Below, piece by piece: positions 53,118-62,253 of a stretch of 63,950 nucleotides of DNA. The stretch is from positions 1 to 63,950 of the forward strand of contig CANPMS010000008.1 of the NCBI GenBank assembly GCA_947575275.1, given 5' to 3'. The position numbers and the translations under genes were made by a program. Every line of letters starts with the position of its first letter. The stretch's first letter is position 1. The notes under the pieces are model-generated. The model ran no database searches, was not told where the DNA came from, and worked only from the letters and a program-made list of their open reading frames with translations. The stretch is from an uncultured Clostridium sp. GTDB taxonomy: Bacteria; Bacillota; Clostridia; Lachnospirales; Lachnospiraceae.

Positions 53118-53942
53118 TTATTTTGCCAGCTCATCAAGAGAACCGAATGTATAGCCCATCTCCTCCCATTTGGTTAGAAGCTCGTCGAGAATCTCACCGT
53201 TTGTCTTTGAGGTGCTGTGCAGCAGAACCACAGCGCCCGGATGGATTCTCCCAATAAGCTTCTGAAAGGCCTCCTCATGGGTGGGCTGTTTGTTTTCATA
53301 CCAGTCCACATAGGCCAGGCTCCAGAAAAAGGTGTGATAGCCCAAGTCCTTTGCCATCTGGAGATTACTTTCACTGTACTTACCCTGGGGAGGACGGTAA
53401 TATTTCTTCATAGGCTGCCCTGTTACCTGCTCATACAACGCTTCCAGGGATTGTAATTCCTGGGAAAAGCTTTCCGCAGTGGAAATCTTTGACATGTCCG
53501 GGTGATGGTAGGTGTGGTTGCCGACCGTGTGACCTTCCGCTACCATGCGCTTTACCAGATCCGGACTGGTCTCCAGATAGTTCCCCACAAGGAAAAAGGC
53601 AGCAGGAGCATTATGCTTTTTCAGTGCATCCAGGATTGCGGGGGTGTTCCCATTCTCATATCCCGCATCGAAGGTCAGATACAGGATTTTTTCCTGAGTG
53701 TCAGCTGCGTAGTGGGCATTAAATTGTTTCAGGTAATCAGCGGTGGCGTTAGCGACAGGAGGTTTTCCCTCCTGCTGGAAGCTCAGACCCCAGTTGCCGT
53801 CGGCAGAGGCTGTGACAGCATGCTCTGAAGGGGCTGTAAAGTATCCGAAGGCATTTCCCATAACAAATGCAGCCAGAAGCAGCGCCAGAGTTTTAACGGT
53901 GCTCTTATAGTGGAAGCGGTTTGGATGTGGAATACGTTTCAT
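53118..53942 (-). CDS. pdaA: PdaA-like polysaccharide deacetylase (muramic delta-lactam synthesis)
   Basis: Minus strand. The start is placed at ATG 53942 (MKRIPHPNRF, CGGAG 7 bp upstream); a longer frame to 54020 covers the promoter. 274 residues with a signal anchor (VKTLALLLAAFVMGNAFGY), then NodB motifs LTFDAGYENGNT (Asp pair), VGNHTYHHPDMS (His-x3-His) and RPPQGKYSE. PdaA deacetylates muramic acid during spore cortex formation. A sigma-G-like promoter lies upstream. PdaA identity by motif style and promoter; YlxY-like deacetylase is the alternative. Confidence 0.82.
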   Translation of the reverse strand: MKRIPHPNRFHYKSTVKTLALLLAAFVMGNAFGYFTAPSEHAVTASADGNWGLSFQQEGKPPVANATADYLKQFNAHYAADTQEKILYLTFDAGYENGNTPAILDALKKHNAPAAFFLVGNYLETSPDLVKRMVAEGHTVGNHTYHHPDMSKISTAESFSQELQSLEALYEQVTGQPMKKYYRPPQGKYSESNLQMAKDLGYHTFFWSLAYVDWYENKQPTHEEAFQKLIGRIHPGAVVLLHSTSKTNGEILDELLTKWEEMGYTFGSLDELAK

Positions 53943-53973
53943 GGCAGACTCCGAAAGAATCTTGTTACTTTCA

Positions 53974-54003
53974 ATATATGAATGGAAGACACAGAGATAT
54001 TCA
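53974..54003 (-). promoter_or_regulatory. Sigma-G-like promoter of pdaA
   Basis: On the minus strand TGAATA (54003-53998) is followed after 17 bp by CATATAT (53980-53974). The sigma-G consensus is TGAATA-N17-CATACTA, so the -35 is perfect and the -10 matches five of seven bases. The predicted start is about 25 bp before the chosen ATG, which supports that start. pdaA is a sigma-G gene in Bacillus subtilis. Confidence 0.6.
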
Positions 54004-54139
54004 AAGTTATGGCTTTTCAAACAACCTTAAGAAAGTTGTCATATCCCAAATCGGAAATTTATGGTATACTAAAAAATGTACTTGTGCTGACAATTTAGTG
54101 TGTTTAGAAGAGAACAAATAATACAGGAGATGTAAAGCT

Positions 54140-55675
54140 ATGAGATATGGGAACCGAGTACTGGCATTAAGCCTTGGATTTATGCTGGCCTTTGGACAGA
54201 CCGCATATGCGGAGATTATTGTACCGCCGATGCCGATGGCAGGAGGAGCCTGGGGGCAGACGCCGGAAAGCAGACAGGGAACCACATCAGGGGGTTACGG
54301 GACAGTGACCAGCGAGGGACCATCAAGCGTTGCCTGGCCCAGTGAGCAGACTGAGGAGGAAACAGACAAGTCCGGTCCCGGGGTTCAGCCGGCGAATTCG
54401 CAGAGCCAGCCGTTGAATCATGTTTCCCAGTCAGTGCCGGAGCCGGTTGTGGCTGCAGAGGGGGCTGTGCTTTTAGATGCTACCACCGGGAAGGTATTGT
54501 ACGGAAAAAATCAGGATATGCAGTTTTATCCTGCGAGTATTACAAAAATTATGACAGCTCTGGTTGTGCTGGAGCGCAGCAGTTTGAATGATGTGGTGAC
54601 CTTTTCCGCATCGGCAACCACGAACCTGGAATCAGGAGCGACATCCTTAAATATCGCGGCAGGTGATAAGCTGACGGTGGAGCAATGTCTGTACGGACTG
54701 CTCCTCAAATCTGCCAATGAAATCGGAAACGGTCTGGCGGAGCATGTGGCAGGCAGCGTAAGCGGGTTTGCGGATGTGATGAACAAGAGAGCCCAGGAGT
54801 TAGGCTGCAAAAATACAAATTTTAAAAACCCCCATGGGCTTAATGATACGGAGCATAAGACCACGCCCTACGATATGGCTCTGATTATGCGCGCGGCTAT
54901 GGAGAATCCTGTATTCCGAGAGATAGACAGCACAACTTCCTATCAGTTCCCGGCCACGAAGAAAGCGGAGGCGCGTACAATCACAATGGGCCACAAGATG
55001 ATGTATCCGACGGATTCCCGGTATTACAGCGGAATTACAGGCGGAAAGACGGGATATACCTCAAAGGCGGGGAATACACTTGTTACTGTGGCGGAGCGGG
55101 GCGGCCGGCGATTGATTGCAGTGGTGATGAAAGCGTCGGGAACCCAGTACAGCGATACGAAACAGATGCTGGACTACGGTTTTGCCAATGATACAGCGCT
55201 GCCGATGCCGGAAGAAAGTAAAGCTGAAGTGGGGCCCGGCGTAGGTGAAAATGCGCAAAAACGCACAGCCACAGGCGAAGGTTCCGGTGTCATACAGCAT
55301 AACGGGGCAGATGAATCAGCGGAAGCACAGAGGGAGCCTTCCTGGAACAGCAGTATGAACGGACACGGCTGGTTAAAGGACGGTAACAGATGGATTTACC
55401 TGAAGGAGGATGGCAGCCGTGCAACAGGAGAGTGGCTCGATTTAGGCAGTTCTTCTTACTGGATCGATACAAACGGTTATATGGCCACCGGATGGAGGCA
55501 GTTTTCCAACGGTGCGTACTATTACTTCGCTGATGACGGTCATATGGTGTCAAAAGAGTGGGTACAGGACGGCAGTGCATGGTACTATATGGGCGATGAC
55601 GGTGTGTTAATGACCAATACTACCGTTCCAGGAGGATATAAGGTGAACGAGTACGGAATCTGGATTCAGGAGTAG
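54140..55675 (+). CDS. D-alanyl-D-alanine carboxypeptidase with cell wall-binding repeats
   Basis: 511 residues from ATG 54140 behind CAGGAGATG. Signal peptide 1-24 (ends TAYA). A low-complexity linker with SGPGV (78-82) leads to the S11 domain: SITK (133-136), SAN (191-193), KTG (303-305). A second linker has VGPGVGEN (364-371). The last 100 residues are choline-binding-type repeats (GHGWLKDGNRWIYLKEDGS, GYMATGWRQFSNGAYYYF). It trims stem peptides and stays on the wall by the repeats. The fusion of S11 with CW repeats is seen in Lachnospiraceae. Confidence 0.93.
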   Translation: MRYGNRVLALSLGFMLAFGQTAYAEIIVPPMPMAGGAWGQTPESRQGTTSGGYGTVTSEGPSSVAWPSEQTEEETDKSGPGVQPANSQSQPLNHVSQSVPEPVVAAEGAVLLDATTGKVLYGKNQDMQFYPASITKIMTALVVLERSSLNDVVTFSASATTNLESGATSLNIAAGDKLTVEQCLYGLLLKSANEIGNGLAEHVAGSVSGFADVMNKRAQELGCKNTNFKNPHGLNDTEHKTTPYDMALIMRAAMENPVFREIDSTTSYQFPATKKAEARTITMGHKMMYPTDSRYYSGITGGKTGYTSKAGNTLVTVAERGGRRLIAVVMKASGTQYSDTKQMLDYGFANDTALPMPEESKAEVGPGVGENAQKRTATGEGSGVIQHNGADESAEAQREPSWNSSMNGHGWLKDGNRWIYLKEDGSRATGEWLDLGSSSYWIDTNGYMATGWRQFSNGAYYYFADDGHMVSKEWVQDGSAWYYMGDDGVLMTNTTVPGGYKVNEYGIWIQE

Positions 55676-55742
55676 GCATAAACCGACGGAATTGGGAGAT
55701 AATGGTGAAGAGTACAAATTATTTTTAAGGAGGCTTTTTACC

Positions 55743-56333
55743 ATGGACTTGAAAAACAGCGAGACAGCCAAAAATTTGATGCGTGCGTTTGCAGGAGAGA
55801 GTCAGGCTCGGAATCGTTATACTTTTGCAGCCGCAAAAGCAGAGAAGGAGGGGCTGCCGGTCATTCAGTCGGCATTTCTGTTTACTGCAGGCCAGGAGAA
55901 GGAGCACGGTGAAATTTTTTATAATCATTTGAAGGAGCTGTGCGGGCAGAATATTTTTATTGACGGAGGCTATCCAATCGATCAGTATGACAAGAGTCTT
56001 GACCTTCTGAAAGCAGCCAGACACAATGAGTACGAGGAGTATCAGGATGTTTACCAGAATTTTGGCAGGATTGCCAAGGAGGAGGGCTTCGGTCAGATTG
56101 CATCATCATTCTTTATGATTGCAGAGATTGAGCGGGTTCATGGGGACCGGTTCCAGATGTTTGCAGATTATCTGGAGCAGAATAAACTGTTTGTGTCGGA
56201 TGTGGAGACGGGCTGGATGTGTCTGAACTGCGGACACATATTGACAGGGCTGCAGGCTCCTGCACAGTGTCCGGTATGCCATCATGAGCAGGGCTATTTT
56301 ATTCGTATGGAGCTGGCTCCTTATATTCAGTGA
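55743..56333 (+). CDS. rbr: Rubrerythrin
   Basis: Start at ATG 55743, behind AAGGAGG; the longer frame from 55692 has no ribosome site. 196 residues: a four-helix di-iron domain (RAFAGESQARNRYTFAA with Glu, GQEKEHGEIFYNH, IAEIERVHGDRF) and a C-terminal rubredoxin-like site with CLNCGHI and CPVCHHEQGY. It reduces hydrogen peroxide in anaerobes. It is usually among the main oxidative-stress enzymes of Clostridia. The stop overlaps the next gene by 4 bp. Confidence 0.96.
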   Translation: MDLKNSETAKNLMRAFAGESQARNRYTFAAAKAEKEGLPVIQSAFLFTAGQEKEHGEIFYNHLKELCGQNIFIDGGYPIDQYDKSLDLLKAARHNEYEEYQDVYQNFGRIAKEEGFGQIASSFFMIAEIERVHGDRFQMFADYLEQNKLFVSDVETGWMCLNCGHILTGLQAPAQCPVCHHEQGYFIRMELAPYIQ

Positions 56334-57283
56334 CAAAAGAGAAATCAAAGAGTTGGAGATTGTGGCAGGTGGATTCAAAGATGAGAGGATTAGCTGCAGT
56401 TTTCGCTGTCGGAACGGCGGCTGCTGTTGGCTTGTCCCGTTCCCAGTATGAACGGGAGCATTTTGTGGTGGAGGAGACGGTGATCTGCTCTCCGAAAATA
56501 AAAAAGCCCAGGACGCTGGTATTTCTTTCCGATCTGCATGATAAGGAATTTGGCAGGAATAACGAAAGGCTTTTACATGCCATCGCCCATGTGCGTCCCG
56601 ATGGGATTCTGATTGGCGGGGACACGATGATTGTAAAGCCGGGAAGGGCAGACTTGAGAGTTACGGAGCGTTTGCTTGACGGTCTTAGAGATATGAGGAA
56701 TAGTATGGCAGGGCGCAACAGCAAGGAGCCCTTACGGATATACTACGCCAACGGAAACCATGAACAGCGCATGCAGCAAGACTGCGGCAATTACGGCTCT
56801 ATGTACGAGGAATTCCGTGAGCTGCTTAAGAATCGCGGTATCTGTTATCTTGCAGACAGCACTGCGGACTGGGATGAGGACATCTCCATCAGCGGTCTTG
56901 ATATTGACAAAAAGTATTACCGTAATTTGAGACCCAGCTGGATGAGGGAGGAGTATCTCGCAAATCATTTAGGAAAGCCCGATCCCACCCGTTTCCAGAT
57001 TCTTCTTGCCCATTCTCCGTTGTTTTTTAAGACCTACGCTGCATGGGGGGCAGACCTTTCCCTTGCAGGTCATTTTCATGGCGGAACCATACGTATTCCG
57101 TTGCTTGGCGGCGTAATGACGCCTCAGTTTCAATTTTTTCTGCCCTGCTGCGCCGGGAAATTTGAACAATCCGAAAAGCATATGCTTGTGAGCCGGGGGC
57201 TTGGAACTCACTCGGTGAACATTCGTTTTTGCAATAAACCGCAGGTTGCAGTGATCACCCTTAAGCCCGGCGGGACAGATTAA
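56330..57283 (+). CDS. Membrane-associated metallophosphoesterase (YkuE/YaeI-like)
   Basis: Up to 317 residues from GTG 56330; ATG 56381 with AGGTGG 8 bp upstream is an equal alternative. A short hydrophobic segment (GLAAVFAVGTAAAVGL) anchors it. The calcineurin-like motifs are all present: FLSDLHD, IGGDTMI, YANGNHEQR, LLAHSPLF, LAGHFHGG. Such proteins act on UDP-diacylglucosamine or similar lipids, or other phosphoesters. The metal site is intact; the substrate is unknown. Confidence 0.88.
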   Translation: MTKEKSKSWRLWQVDSKMRGLAAVFAVGTAAAVGLSRSQYEREHFVVEETVICSPKIKKPRTLVFLSDLHDKEFGRNNERLLHAIAHVRPDGILIGGDTMIVKPGRADLRVTERLLDGLRDMRNSMAGRNSKEPLRIYYANGNHEQRMQQDCGNYGSMYEEFRELLKNRGICYLADSTADWDEDISISGLDIDKKYYRNLRPSWMREEYLANHLGKPDPTRFQILLAHSPLFFKTYAAWGADLSLAGHFHGGTIRIPLLGGVMTPQFQFFLPCCAGKFEQSEKHMLVSRGLGTHSVNIRFCNKPQVAVITLKPGGTD

Positions 57284-57294
57284 TGAGCTGCAAA

Positions 57295-57328
57295 GCCCTG
57301 TTCTGTATTTACAGAACGGGGTTTTTTT
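57295..57328 (+). terminator. Strong intrinsic terminator after the phosphoesterase
   Basis: CCCTGTTCTGTA (57296-57307) pairs with TACAGAACGGGG (57310-57321), one G-T pair, followed by seven T. It separates this unit from scpA. Confidence 0.92.
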
Positions 57329-57380
57329 GTTATGATTTCTATTAGTAAAATGATAGAATTCCACAGTAAGGCAGGGTGTT

Positions 57381-58181
57381 ATGGCAGCGATTTCGTATAA
57401 GCTGGAAAAGTTTGAGGGTCCTCTGGATTTGCTTTTACATTTAATAGAAAAAAATAAAGTGGATATTTATGATATTCCGATTTCAGAAATCACCCAGCAG
57501 TATCTGGATTATGTCAGTCAAATGAATAAGGAAGATTTGAATATTGTCAGCGATTTCCTTGTGATGGCAGCAACGCTTCTGGATATTAAATCCCGTATGC
57601 TGCTCCCGGTTGAGGTGAATGAAGAGGGGGAGGAGGAAGATCCGCGGGCAGAGCTGGTGGCACGTCTTCTGGAATATAAGCGCTACAAGCTGATGGCGCA
57701 GGAGCTTTTGGATTTAGAAGAGCATGCAGGCGCACTGCTCTTTAAAGCGCCCACTGTGCCAAAGGAGGTATCCAGGTATGAACCTCCTGTGGATTTGGAC
57801 AAGCTTTTGGATGGTTTGACTTTGGCACGGCTTCAGAGGATTTTCGAGTCGGTGATGAAACAGCAGAAGGATAAGGTGGATCCCATTCGAAGCAGCTTCG
57901 GAACCATTAAGAAGGAGCCGGTGAGCCTGGAAACCAGGATCCGGGATGTGATGGGATATGCAAGAAAGCACCGAACATTCAGTTTCCGTCAGATGCTGGA
58001 GCGTCAGGGTGACCGTCTGGAGATGGTGGTGACGTTTTTAGCCATTCTGGAGCTGATGAAAATCGGAAAAATTCATTTAACCCAGGAGTGTGCCTTCGAT
58101 GATATGAAGATAGAGACTTTGGAGGCAGAGGGTGAGGAGACGGAGCTTTCATTAGAGGGAATTGAGGATTTGGAAGGGTAA
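57381..58181 (+). CDS. scpA: Segregation and condensation protein A
   Basis: 266 residues from ATG 57381 (GGCAGGGTG upstream). N-terminus YKLEKFEGPLDLLLHLIEKN is the ScpA hallmark, binding the SMC head-neck; the C-terminal winged helix has FLAILELMKIGKIHLTQE. ScpA is the kleisin that joins SMC heads for chromosome condensation and segregation. scpB follows after 8 bp. The smc gene itself is not in the window. Confidence 0.96.
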   Translation: MAAISYKLEKFEGPLDLLLHLIEKNKVDIYDIPISEITQQYLDYVSQMNKEDLNIVSDFLVMAATLLDIKSRMLLPVEVNEEGEEEDPRAELVARLLEYKRYKLMAQELLDLEEHAGALLFKAPTVPKEVSRYEPPVDLDKLLDGLTLARLQRIFESVMKQQKDKVDPIRSSFGTIKKEPVSLETRIRDVMGYARKHRTFSFRQMLERQGDRLEMVVTFLAILELMKIGKIHLTQECAFDDMKIETLEAEGEETELSLEGIEDLEG

Positions 58182-58189
58182 GGAACAGT

Positions 58190-58798
58190 ATGGGAAATTT
58201 GTTTGACGAGAGTAACTGGGAGGCGATTATAGAAGCAGTCCTGTTTACCATGGGAAATTCTGTGGAGTTGAGTCAGCTGGCAGCTGCCATCGACCAGAGT
58301 GATGAGGTGGCAAAAAGGGTGGTGGAAGGTCTGAGAGAGCGGTATCAGCGGGAAAACCGGGGAATACAGATTATTGAGCTTGAGGGAGCCTACCAGATGA
58401 GCACCCGGGCGGCTTATTATGAAAATCTGATTCGGGTGGCATCTGTGCCAAAGAAGCATGTGCTGACAGAGGTTGCCCTGGAAACACTCTCTATCATTGC
58501 CTACAAGCAGCCAGTGACAAAAATGGAGATTTCACGGATTCGCGGTGTTTCCTCCGACCATGCGGTGAGCCGTCTGGTGGAATACGGGCTGGTTTACGAG
58601 GCGGGGCGTTTGGATGCGCCGGGAAGACCTGCGCTTTTTGCTACCACAGAGGAATTCTTAAGGCGGTTTGGGATAGGCTCAGTGACCGATTTGCCCATTA
58701 TGAATCCAGAGCAGGAAGAGGAGATTATCCAGGCAGTGGAAGAAGAGCTTAAACTGCAGCTTGGCGACGGTGATGAAGGCGCATCGGAAAATACATAG
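58190..58798 (+). CDS. scpB: Segregation and condensation protein B
   Basis: 202 residues from ATG 58190 behind GGAACAG. Two winged-helix domains: [20 protein letters not shown] at the start and [20 protein letters not shown], with [20 protein letters not shown] after. ScpB dimers bind ScpA in the SMC complex. dut starts 17 bp later and is likely in the same transcript. Confidence 0.96.
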   Translation: MGNLFDESNWEAIIEAVLFTMGNSVELSQLAAAIDQSDEVAKRVVEGLRERYQRENRGIQIIELEGAYQMSTRAAYYENLIRVASVPKKHVLTEVALETLSIIAYKQPVTKMEISRIRGVSSDHAVSRLVEYGLVYEAGRLDAPGRPALFATTEEFLRRFGIGSVTDLPIMNPEQEEEIIQAVEEELKLQLGDGDEGASENT

Positions 58799-58815
58799 GG
58801 AAAGGAATGGGAAAC

Positions 58816-59250
58816 ATGCCTAAAATCAGGATTAAATACTTTAGCAGTGAGATTGAGCGCTTGATGTATATTGGGGGAAAATCAGACTGGATTGATTTGC
58901 GTGCGGCCCAGGAAGCGGAGCTGAAAGCCGGGGAATTCAGGCTGATTCCTCTTGGTGTGGCCATGGAGCTGCCCTCCGGGTATGAGGCGCATATTGTGCC
59001 CCGAAGCAGTACATACAAGAATTTTGGCATTATTCAGACGAACCATATGGGTGTCGTGGATGAAAGCTACTGTGGAGATAATGACCAGTGGTTTTTCCCC
59101 GCTTATGCGCTGAGAGATACGAAAATTCATGTAGGAGACCGGATTTGCCAGTTTCGCATTATGGAGCGTCAGCCAGAGATTGAATTTGAGGAAGTGATGC
59201 ACCTTGGGCATGAGAACCGTGGAGGCTTTGGAAGTACTGGAAGAAGGTAA
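58816..59250 (+). CDS. dut: Deoxyuridine 5'-triphosphate nucleotidohydrolase (dUTPase)
   Basis: The start is set at ATG 58816, 10 bp after AAAGGA; ATG 58807 would be only 1 bp from it. 144 residues. Trimeric dUTPase motifs: [52 protein letters not shown] and the C-terminal flap [14 protein letters not shown]. It splits dUTP to dUMP and pyrophosphate. The following TPR gene starts 4 bp after its stop. Confidence 0.95.
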   Translation: MPKIRIKYFSSEIERLMYIGGKSDWIDLRAAQEAELKAGEFRLIPLGVAMELPSGYEAHIVPRSSTYKNFGIIQTNHMGVVDESYCGDNDQWFFPAYALRDTKIHVGDRICQFRIMERQPEIEFEEVMHLGHENRGGFGSTGRR

Positions 59251-59254
59251 AAAC

Positions 59255-60055
59255 GTGGAAGAATATAGAAGAAACCGGAAGCAATATGGTCAGGTTCGCT
59301 CCCGCGCCATGGCAAGAAGGCGCAGAAGGCGCCGGCGGCAGCGCATATTGTTGTCAGCAGCGCTGTTTTTGATGATGCTCCTGACTGGCGGGGCAGTTTT
59401 CGGAGTGATCCGTTATAGAGATATGAAGGAACGTCAGGCTTTTGCCATTGAGGGAATTACTGCGGCAAAACAGGGAGACTATGATAGTGCTATTGAGGCG
59501 TTTAATCATGCACTTAAGAATAATAAGGAAAAAATTGGTTCTTTTGAGGTACAGGTATTGCTCCATCGCGCTGAGGCAGAATATAAGATGGGAGACTATC
59601 GGATGGCGCGGGATACCTACAATCTTCTTCGGGAGAAGGATGAGGAAAATACAGTCTATAAAAAGGGTGCAGCGCTCTGTATGATGGAGATGGGAGAATA
59701 TGAGACTGCGTTAGAGCTTGGTGTACTGGTTCCTGATATTTATAACCGCATGGCAAAGGCGGAGATTGAGACCGGACAGTATGATTTAGCGCTCCAGAAT
59801 ATTGAGAGCGGTCTGACCGCTGCTGTTTCCGACGAAGAAGCCGGACAGGAAGAGGAGCAGGAGGGAAGAAAAGCAGACAGTACAGCCGTCCGGGAGCTGG
59901 AGTATAACCGCGCAGTCGTTATGGAATACAAAGGTGACTTTGCAGAGGCCCTTAGGCTGTTGGAAGAGCATATGGAAAAATATGGGGCAACGGAGAATGT
60001 GGAGAGGGAAATTGCATTTTTGAGGACGCGGCAGCAATATGATGAAGTGGAGTGA
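59255..60055 (+). CDS. Membrane-anchored TPR protein
   Basis: The start is taken at GTG 59255 (GAAGGT upstream); ATG 59204 lies within dut and is less likely. 266 residues: a very basic N-terminus (ARRRRRRRRQR), one membrane helix (ILLSAALFLMMLLTGGAVFG), and an outside part with about four TPR-like helix pairs (AAKQGDYDSAIEAFNHALKN, MGDYRMARDTYNLLRE, YKGDFAEALRLLEEHMEK). An acidic insert lies at about 205-220. TPRs bind partner proteins; no partner can be named. It abuts hflX. Confidence 0.8.
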   Translation: MEEYRRNRKQYGQVRSRAMARRRRRRRRQRILLSAALFLMMLLTGGAVFGVIRYRDMKERQAFAIEGITAAKQGDYDSAIEAFNHALKNNKEKIGSFEVQVLLHRAEAEYKMGDYRMARDTYNLLREKDEENTVYKKGAALCMMEMGEYETALELGVLVPDIYNRMAKAEIETGQYDLALQNIESGLTAAVSDEEAGQEEEQEGRKADSTAVRELEYNRAVVMEYKGDFAEALRLLEEHMEKYGATENVEREIAFLRTRQQYDEVE

Positions 60056-60057
60056 TT

Positions 60058-61308
60058 ATGGCAGAATTGTATGATATGAAGGATGTGGAGGAGAAGGTTA
60101 TTTTGCTGGCAGTCAGCTTAAGCGACGGCAGCGATACGCAGGCATCACTGGATGAGCTGGAAGAGCTGGTAAAGACGGCAGGCGCCGTCACGGTTGATAA
60201 GATGATTCAGAATCGGGAAAAGCTCCATCCCGCCACCTATTTGGGGAAAGGAAAAATTGAAGAGGTAAAGGAGCGGATTTGGGAGCTTGACGCCACTGGT
60301 GTGGTCTGTGATGATGAACTGAGTCCTGTGCAGCTCAAGAATCTGGAGGATGCGCTGGATATTAAAGTTATGGATCGCACGATGGTTATCCTTGATATTT
60401 TTGCGGCCAGGGCAACTACCAGCGAGGGGAAGATTCAGGTGGAGCTGGCGCAGCTAAAGTACCGGGCGGCGCGCCTGGTGGGGCTTCGCAGTTCTCTCTC
60501 CAGACTTGGCGGCGGAATTGGCACAAGAGGGCCGGGAGAGAAGAAACTGGAGATGGATAGGCGGTTAATCCATGAGAGGATTGGTCAGTTGAAGGCGGAA
60601 CTGGAGGAGGTAAAGCGTCACCGGGAGGTGCAGCGCAGACAGCGGGAGAAAACACACACGCCGGTTGCCGCGATTGTGGGCTATACCAATGCGGGGAAAT
60701 CCACTCTCTTAAATTATCTGACCGGAGCCGGAATCTTAGCGGAGGATAAGCTGTTTGCGACGCTGGATCCCACAACCAGAGCGCTTTCACTTGAGAGCGG
60801 GCAGCAGATTCTTCTGACAGATACGGTTGGTTTTATCCGTAAGCTGCCGCATCATTTAATTGAGGCGTTTAAGAGCACTCTGGAGGAGGCAAAGTACAGC
60901 GATATGATTCTCCATATGGTGGATTGCTCCAATCCGGATATGGATATACAGATGTATGTGGTGTATGAGACTCTGCGTGATTTAGGGGTGGGAGATAAGA
61001 TTGTTGTCACGGTTTTTAATAAAATTGACAGACTGGAAAATGGAGAGATTCCCCGGGATTTGCAGTCTGATTATCAGGTTCGGATTTCTGCAAAAACCGG
61101 GGAAGGGATAGAAGAGCTCACAGATACGCTGGAACAGATTTTAAGGAATCAGAAAGTTTATCTGGAGCATGTTTTCTCTTATCAGGAGGCAGGGAAGCTC
61201 CAGATAATCCGAAAATATGGGGAACTGCTCTCTGAGGAGTATCAGGCTGATGGGATTGCCGTGAAGGCGTATGTTCCGGCAGAGCTGTTTTCAGGGTTGG
61301 TAAAATAA
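60058..61308 (+). CDS. hflX: GTPase HflX
   Basis: 416 residues from ATG 60058 (GTGGAG upstream). N-terminal domain with HPATYLGKGKIEEVKE and GGGIGTRGPGEKKLEMDRR. G domain: IVGYTNAGKSTLLNYLTG (P-loop), LTDTVGFIRKLPHHLIEAF (G3), VFNKIDRLEN (G4), RISAKTGEGI (G5). HflX binds the 50S subunit and splits stalled ribosomes in stress. It is the last gene of the conserved block. Confidence 0.96.
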   Translation: MAELYDMKDVEEKVILLAVSLSDGSDTQASLDELEELVKTAGAVTVDKMIQNREKLHPATYLGKGKIEEVKERIWELDATGVVCDDELSPVQLKNLEDALDIKVMDRTMVILDIFAARATTSEGKIQVELAQLKYRAARLVGLRSSLSRLGGGIGTRGPGEKKLEMDRRLIHERIGQLKAELEEVKRHREVQRRQREKTHTPVAAIVGYTNAGKSTLLNYLTGAGILAEDKLFATLDPTTRALSLESGQQILLTDTVGFIRKLPHHLIEAFKSTLEEAKYSDMILHMVDCSNPDMDIQMYVVYETLRDLGVGDKIVVTVFNKIDRLENGEIPRDLQSDYQVRISAKTGEGIEELTDTLEQILRNQKVYLEHVFSYQEAGKLQIIRKYGELLSEEYQADGIAVKAYVPAELFSGLVK

Positions 61309-61386
61309 TGTACAGATTATGTAAACAGTTGATCTGGAGTGTATCATTCAATGTAAAACAGAAACGATATAGAAGGAGACAATAAC

Positions 61387-61428
61387 ATGTATCAGGTAAC
61401 AGTAACGGCTCGTGTTTTAAAGAATTAG
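61387..61428 (+). other. Tiny open frame behind a strong ribosome site (gene remnant)
   Basis: AGAAGGAGACAATAAC precedes an ATG at 61387 that encodes only MYQVTVTARVLKN before a TAG at 61426. The ribosome site is excellent, so this is likely the 5' end of a gene whose body was replaced. It marks the left edge of the A+T-rich patch 61430-62574. A leader peptide is the other option. Confidence 0.35.
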
Positions 61429-61444
61429 AGATAGGATATATGTA

Positions 61445-62189
61445 TTGGCTCCTTTTTTGATATGGACGGTTTTATTTTTCATCACTTTCTATGTTATGTG
61501 TATAACGGATTTTTACTTTCTCGTATTGCTTCTGTTCCTGGAAGTTTTATGTATCATTTTTGAATTAAATCAAAGCTGGGGCACAGTTGTCCGAATAGAA
61601 AAAAATACAAAATTGAAGTTTAAATATAAGTTCAAAGGAATGGAAGCATATCATATTAAAGCAAGAAGGAATAAAGATATTAGTAACCTTTACATGGTAA
61701 AGGATGTATTAAAAAAAGTAACAGATGATCGTTTGGAAAAAAATAAAGGAAGAGTACAAGAGACCGGTTATTATTAATAGTCCGTTAGGTAGATTTGAAT
61801 TAGACAAAAATTATAATTGGTTTAAAGGGCAAATTGATTATTTGGGAGAAAATTGCTATGCTTATTTGGAGGTTGATGAAGGAGAGATAGCAGCAGATAT
61901 TCAATTAAATAAGCTAAGTGAAATATATCGCGAGCTTGAAAAATGGGATGCCGGCGTTAAGGAATTCGTTTCAGATGACTTGTTGGATCTTGCAAATCAG
62001 TGGCTTGACGATGAAAGTGAGATTACCAAAGAAGAATTTATTCAAAGAATAGGAATGCCGGATATTACGATAAAATCTGATGGAGAGATTCGCTTAATGT
62101 TTGACAGCGCTGGAATATTTTCAGACCACGGTATAGTAGCCGAGATTGATAAAAATGGAGATTTTATCAGTACGGATATTGTGGGATGA
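61445..62189 (+). pseudogene. Membrane-anchored DUF2262 protein, frameshifted
   Basis: The first part (61445-61777, TTG start, no ribosome site) has two hydrophobic segments (APFLIWTVLFFITFYVM, FYFLVLLLFLEVLCIIF) and a charged tail to DRLEKN. The second part (from about 61737, frame shifted) reads KIKEEYKRPVIINSPLGRFE and WLDDESEITKEEFIQRIGMP, and ends IDKNGDFISTDIVG, a DUF2262 domain. Adding one A in the seven-A run at 61737-61743 joins them. DUF2262 has no proven role; it often lies among immunity genes. It may be two genes instead, the second from ATG 61725. Confidence 0.55.
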
Positions 62190-62253
62190 TGGTGTATATC
62201 ACAGGAGTGAAGGTTATGCGGAAAAAGAAAGAAAAAATGCAGAGGATCACTAT

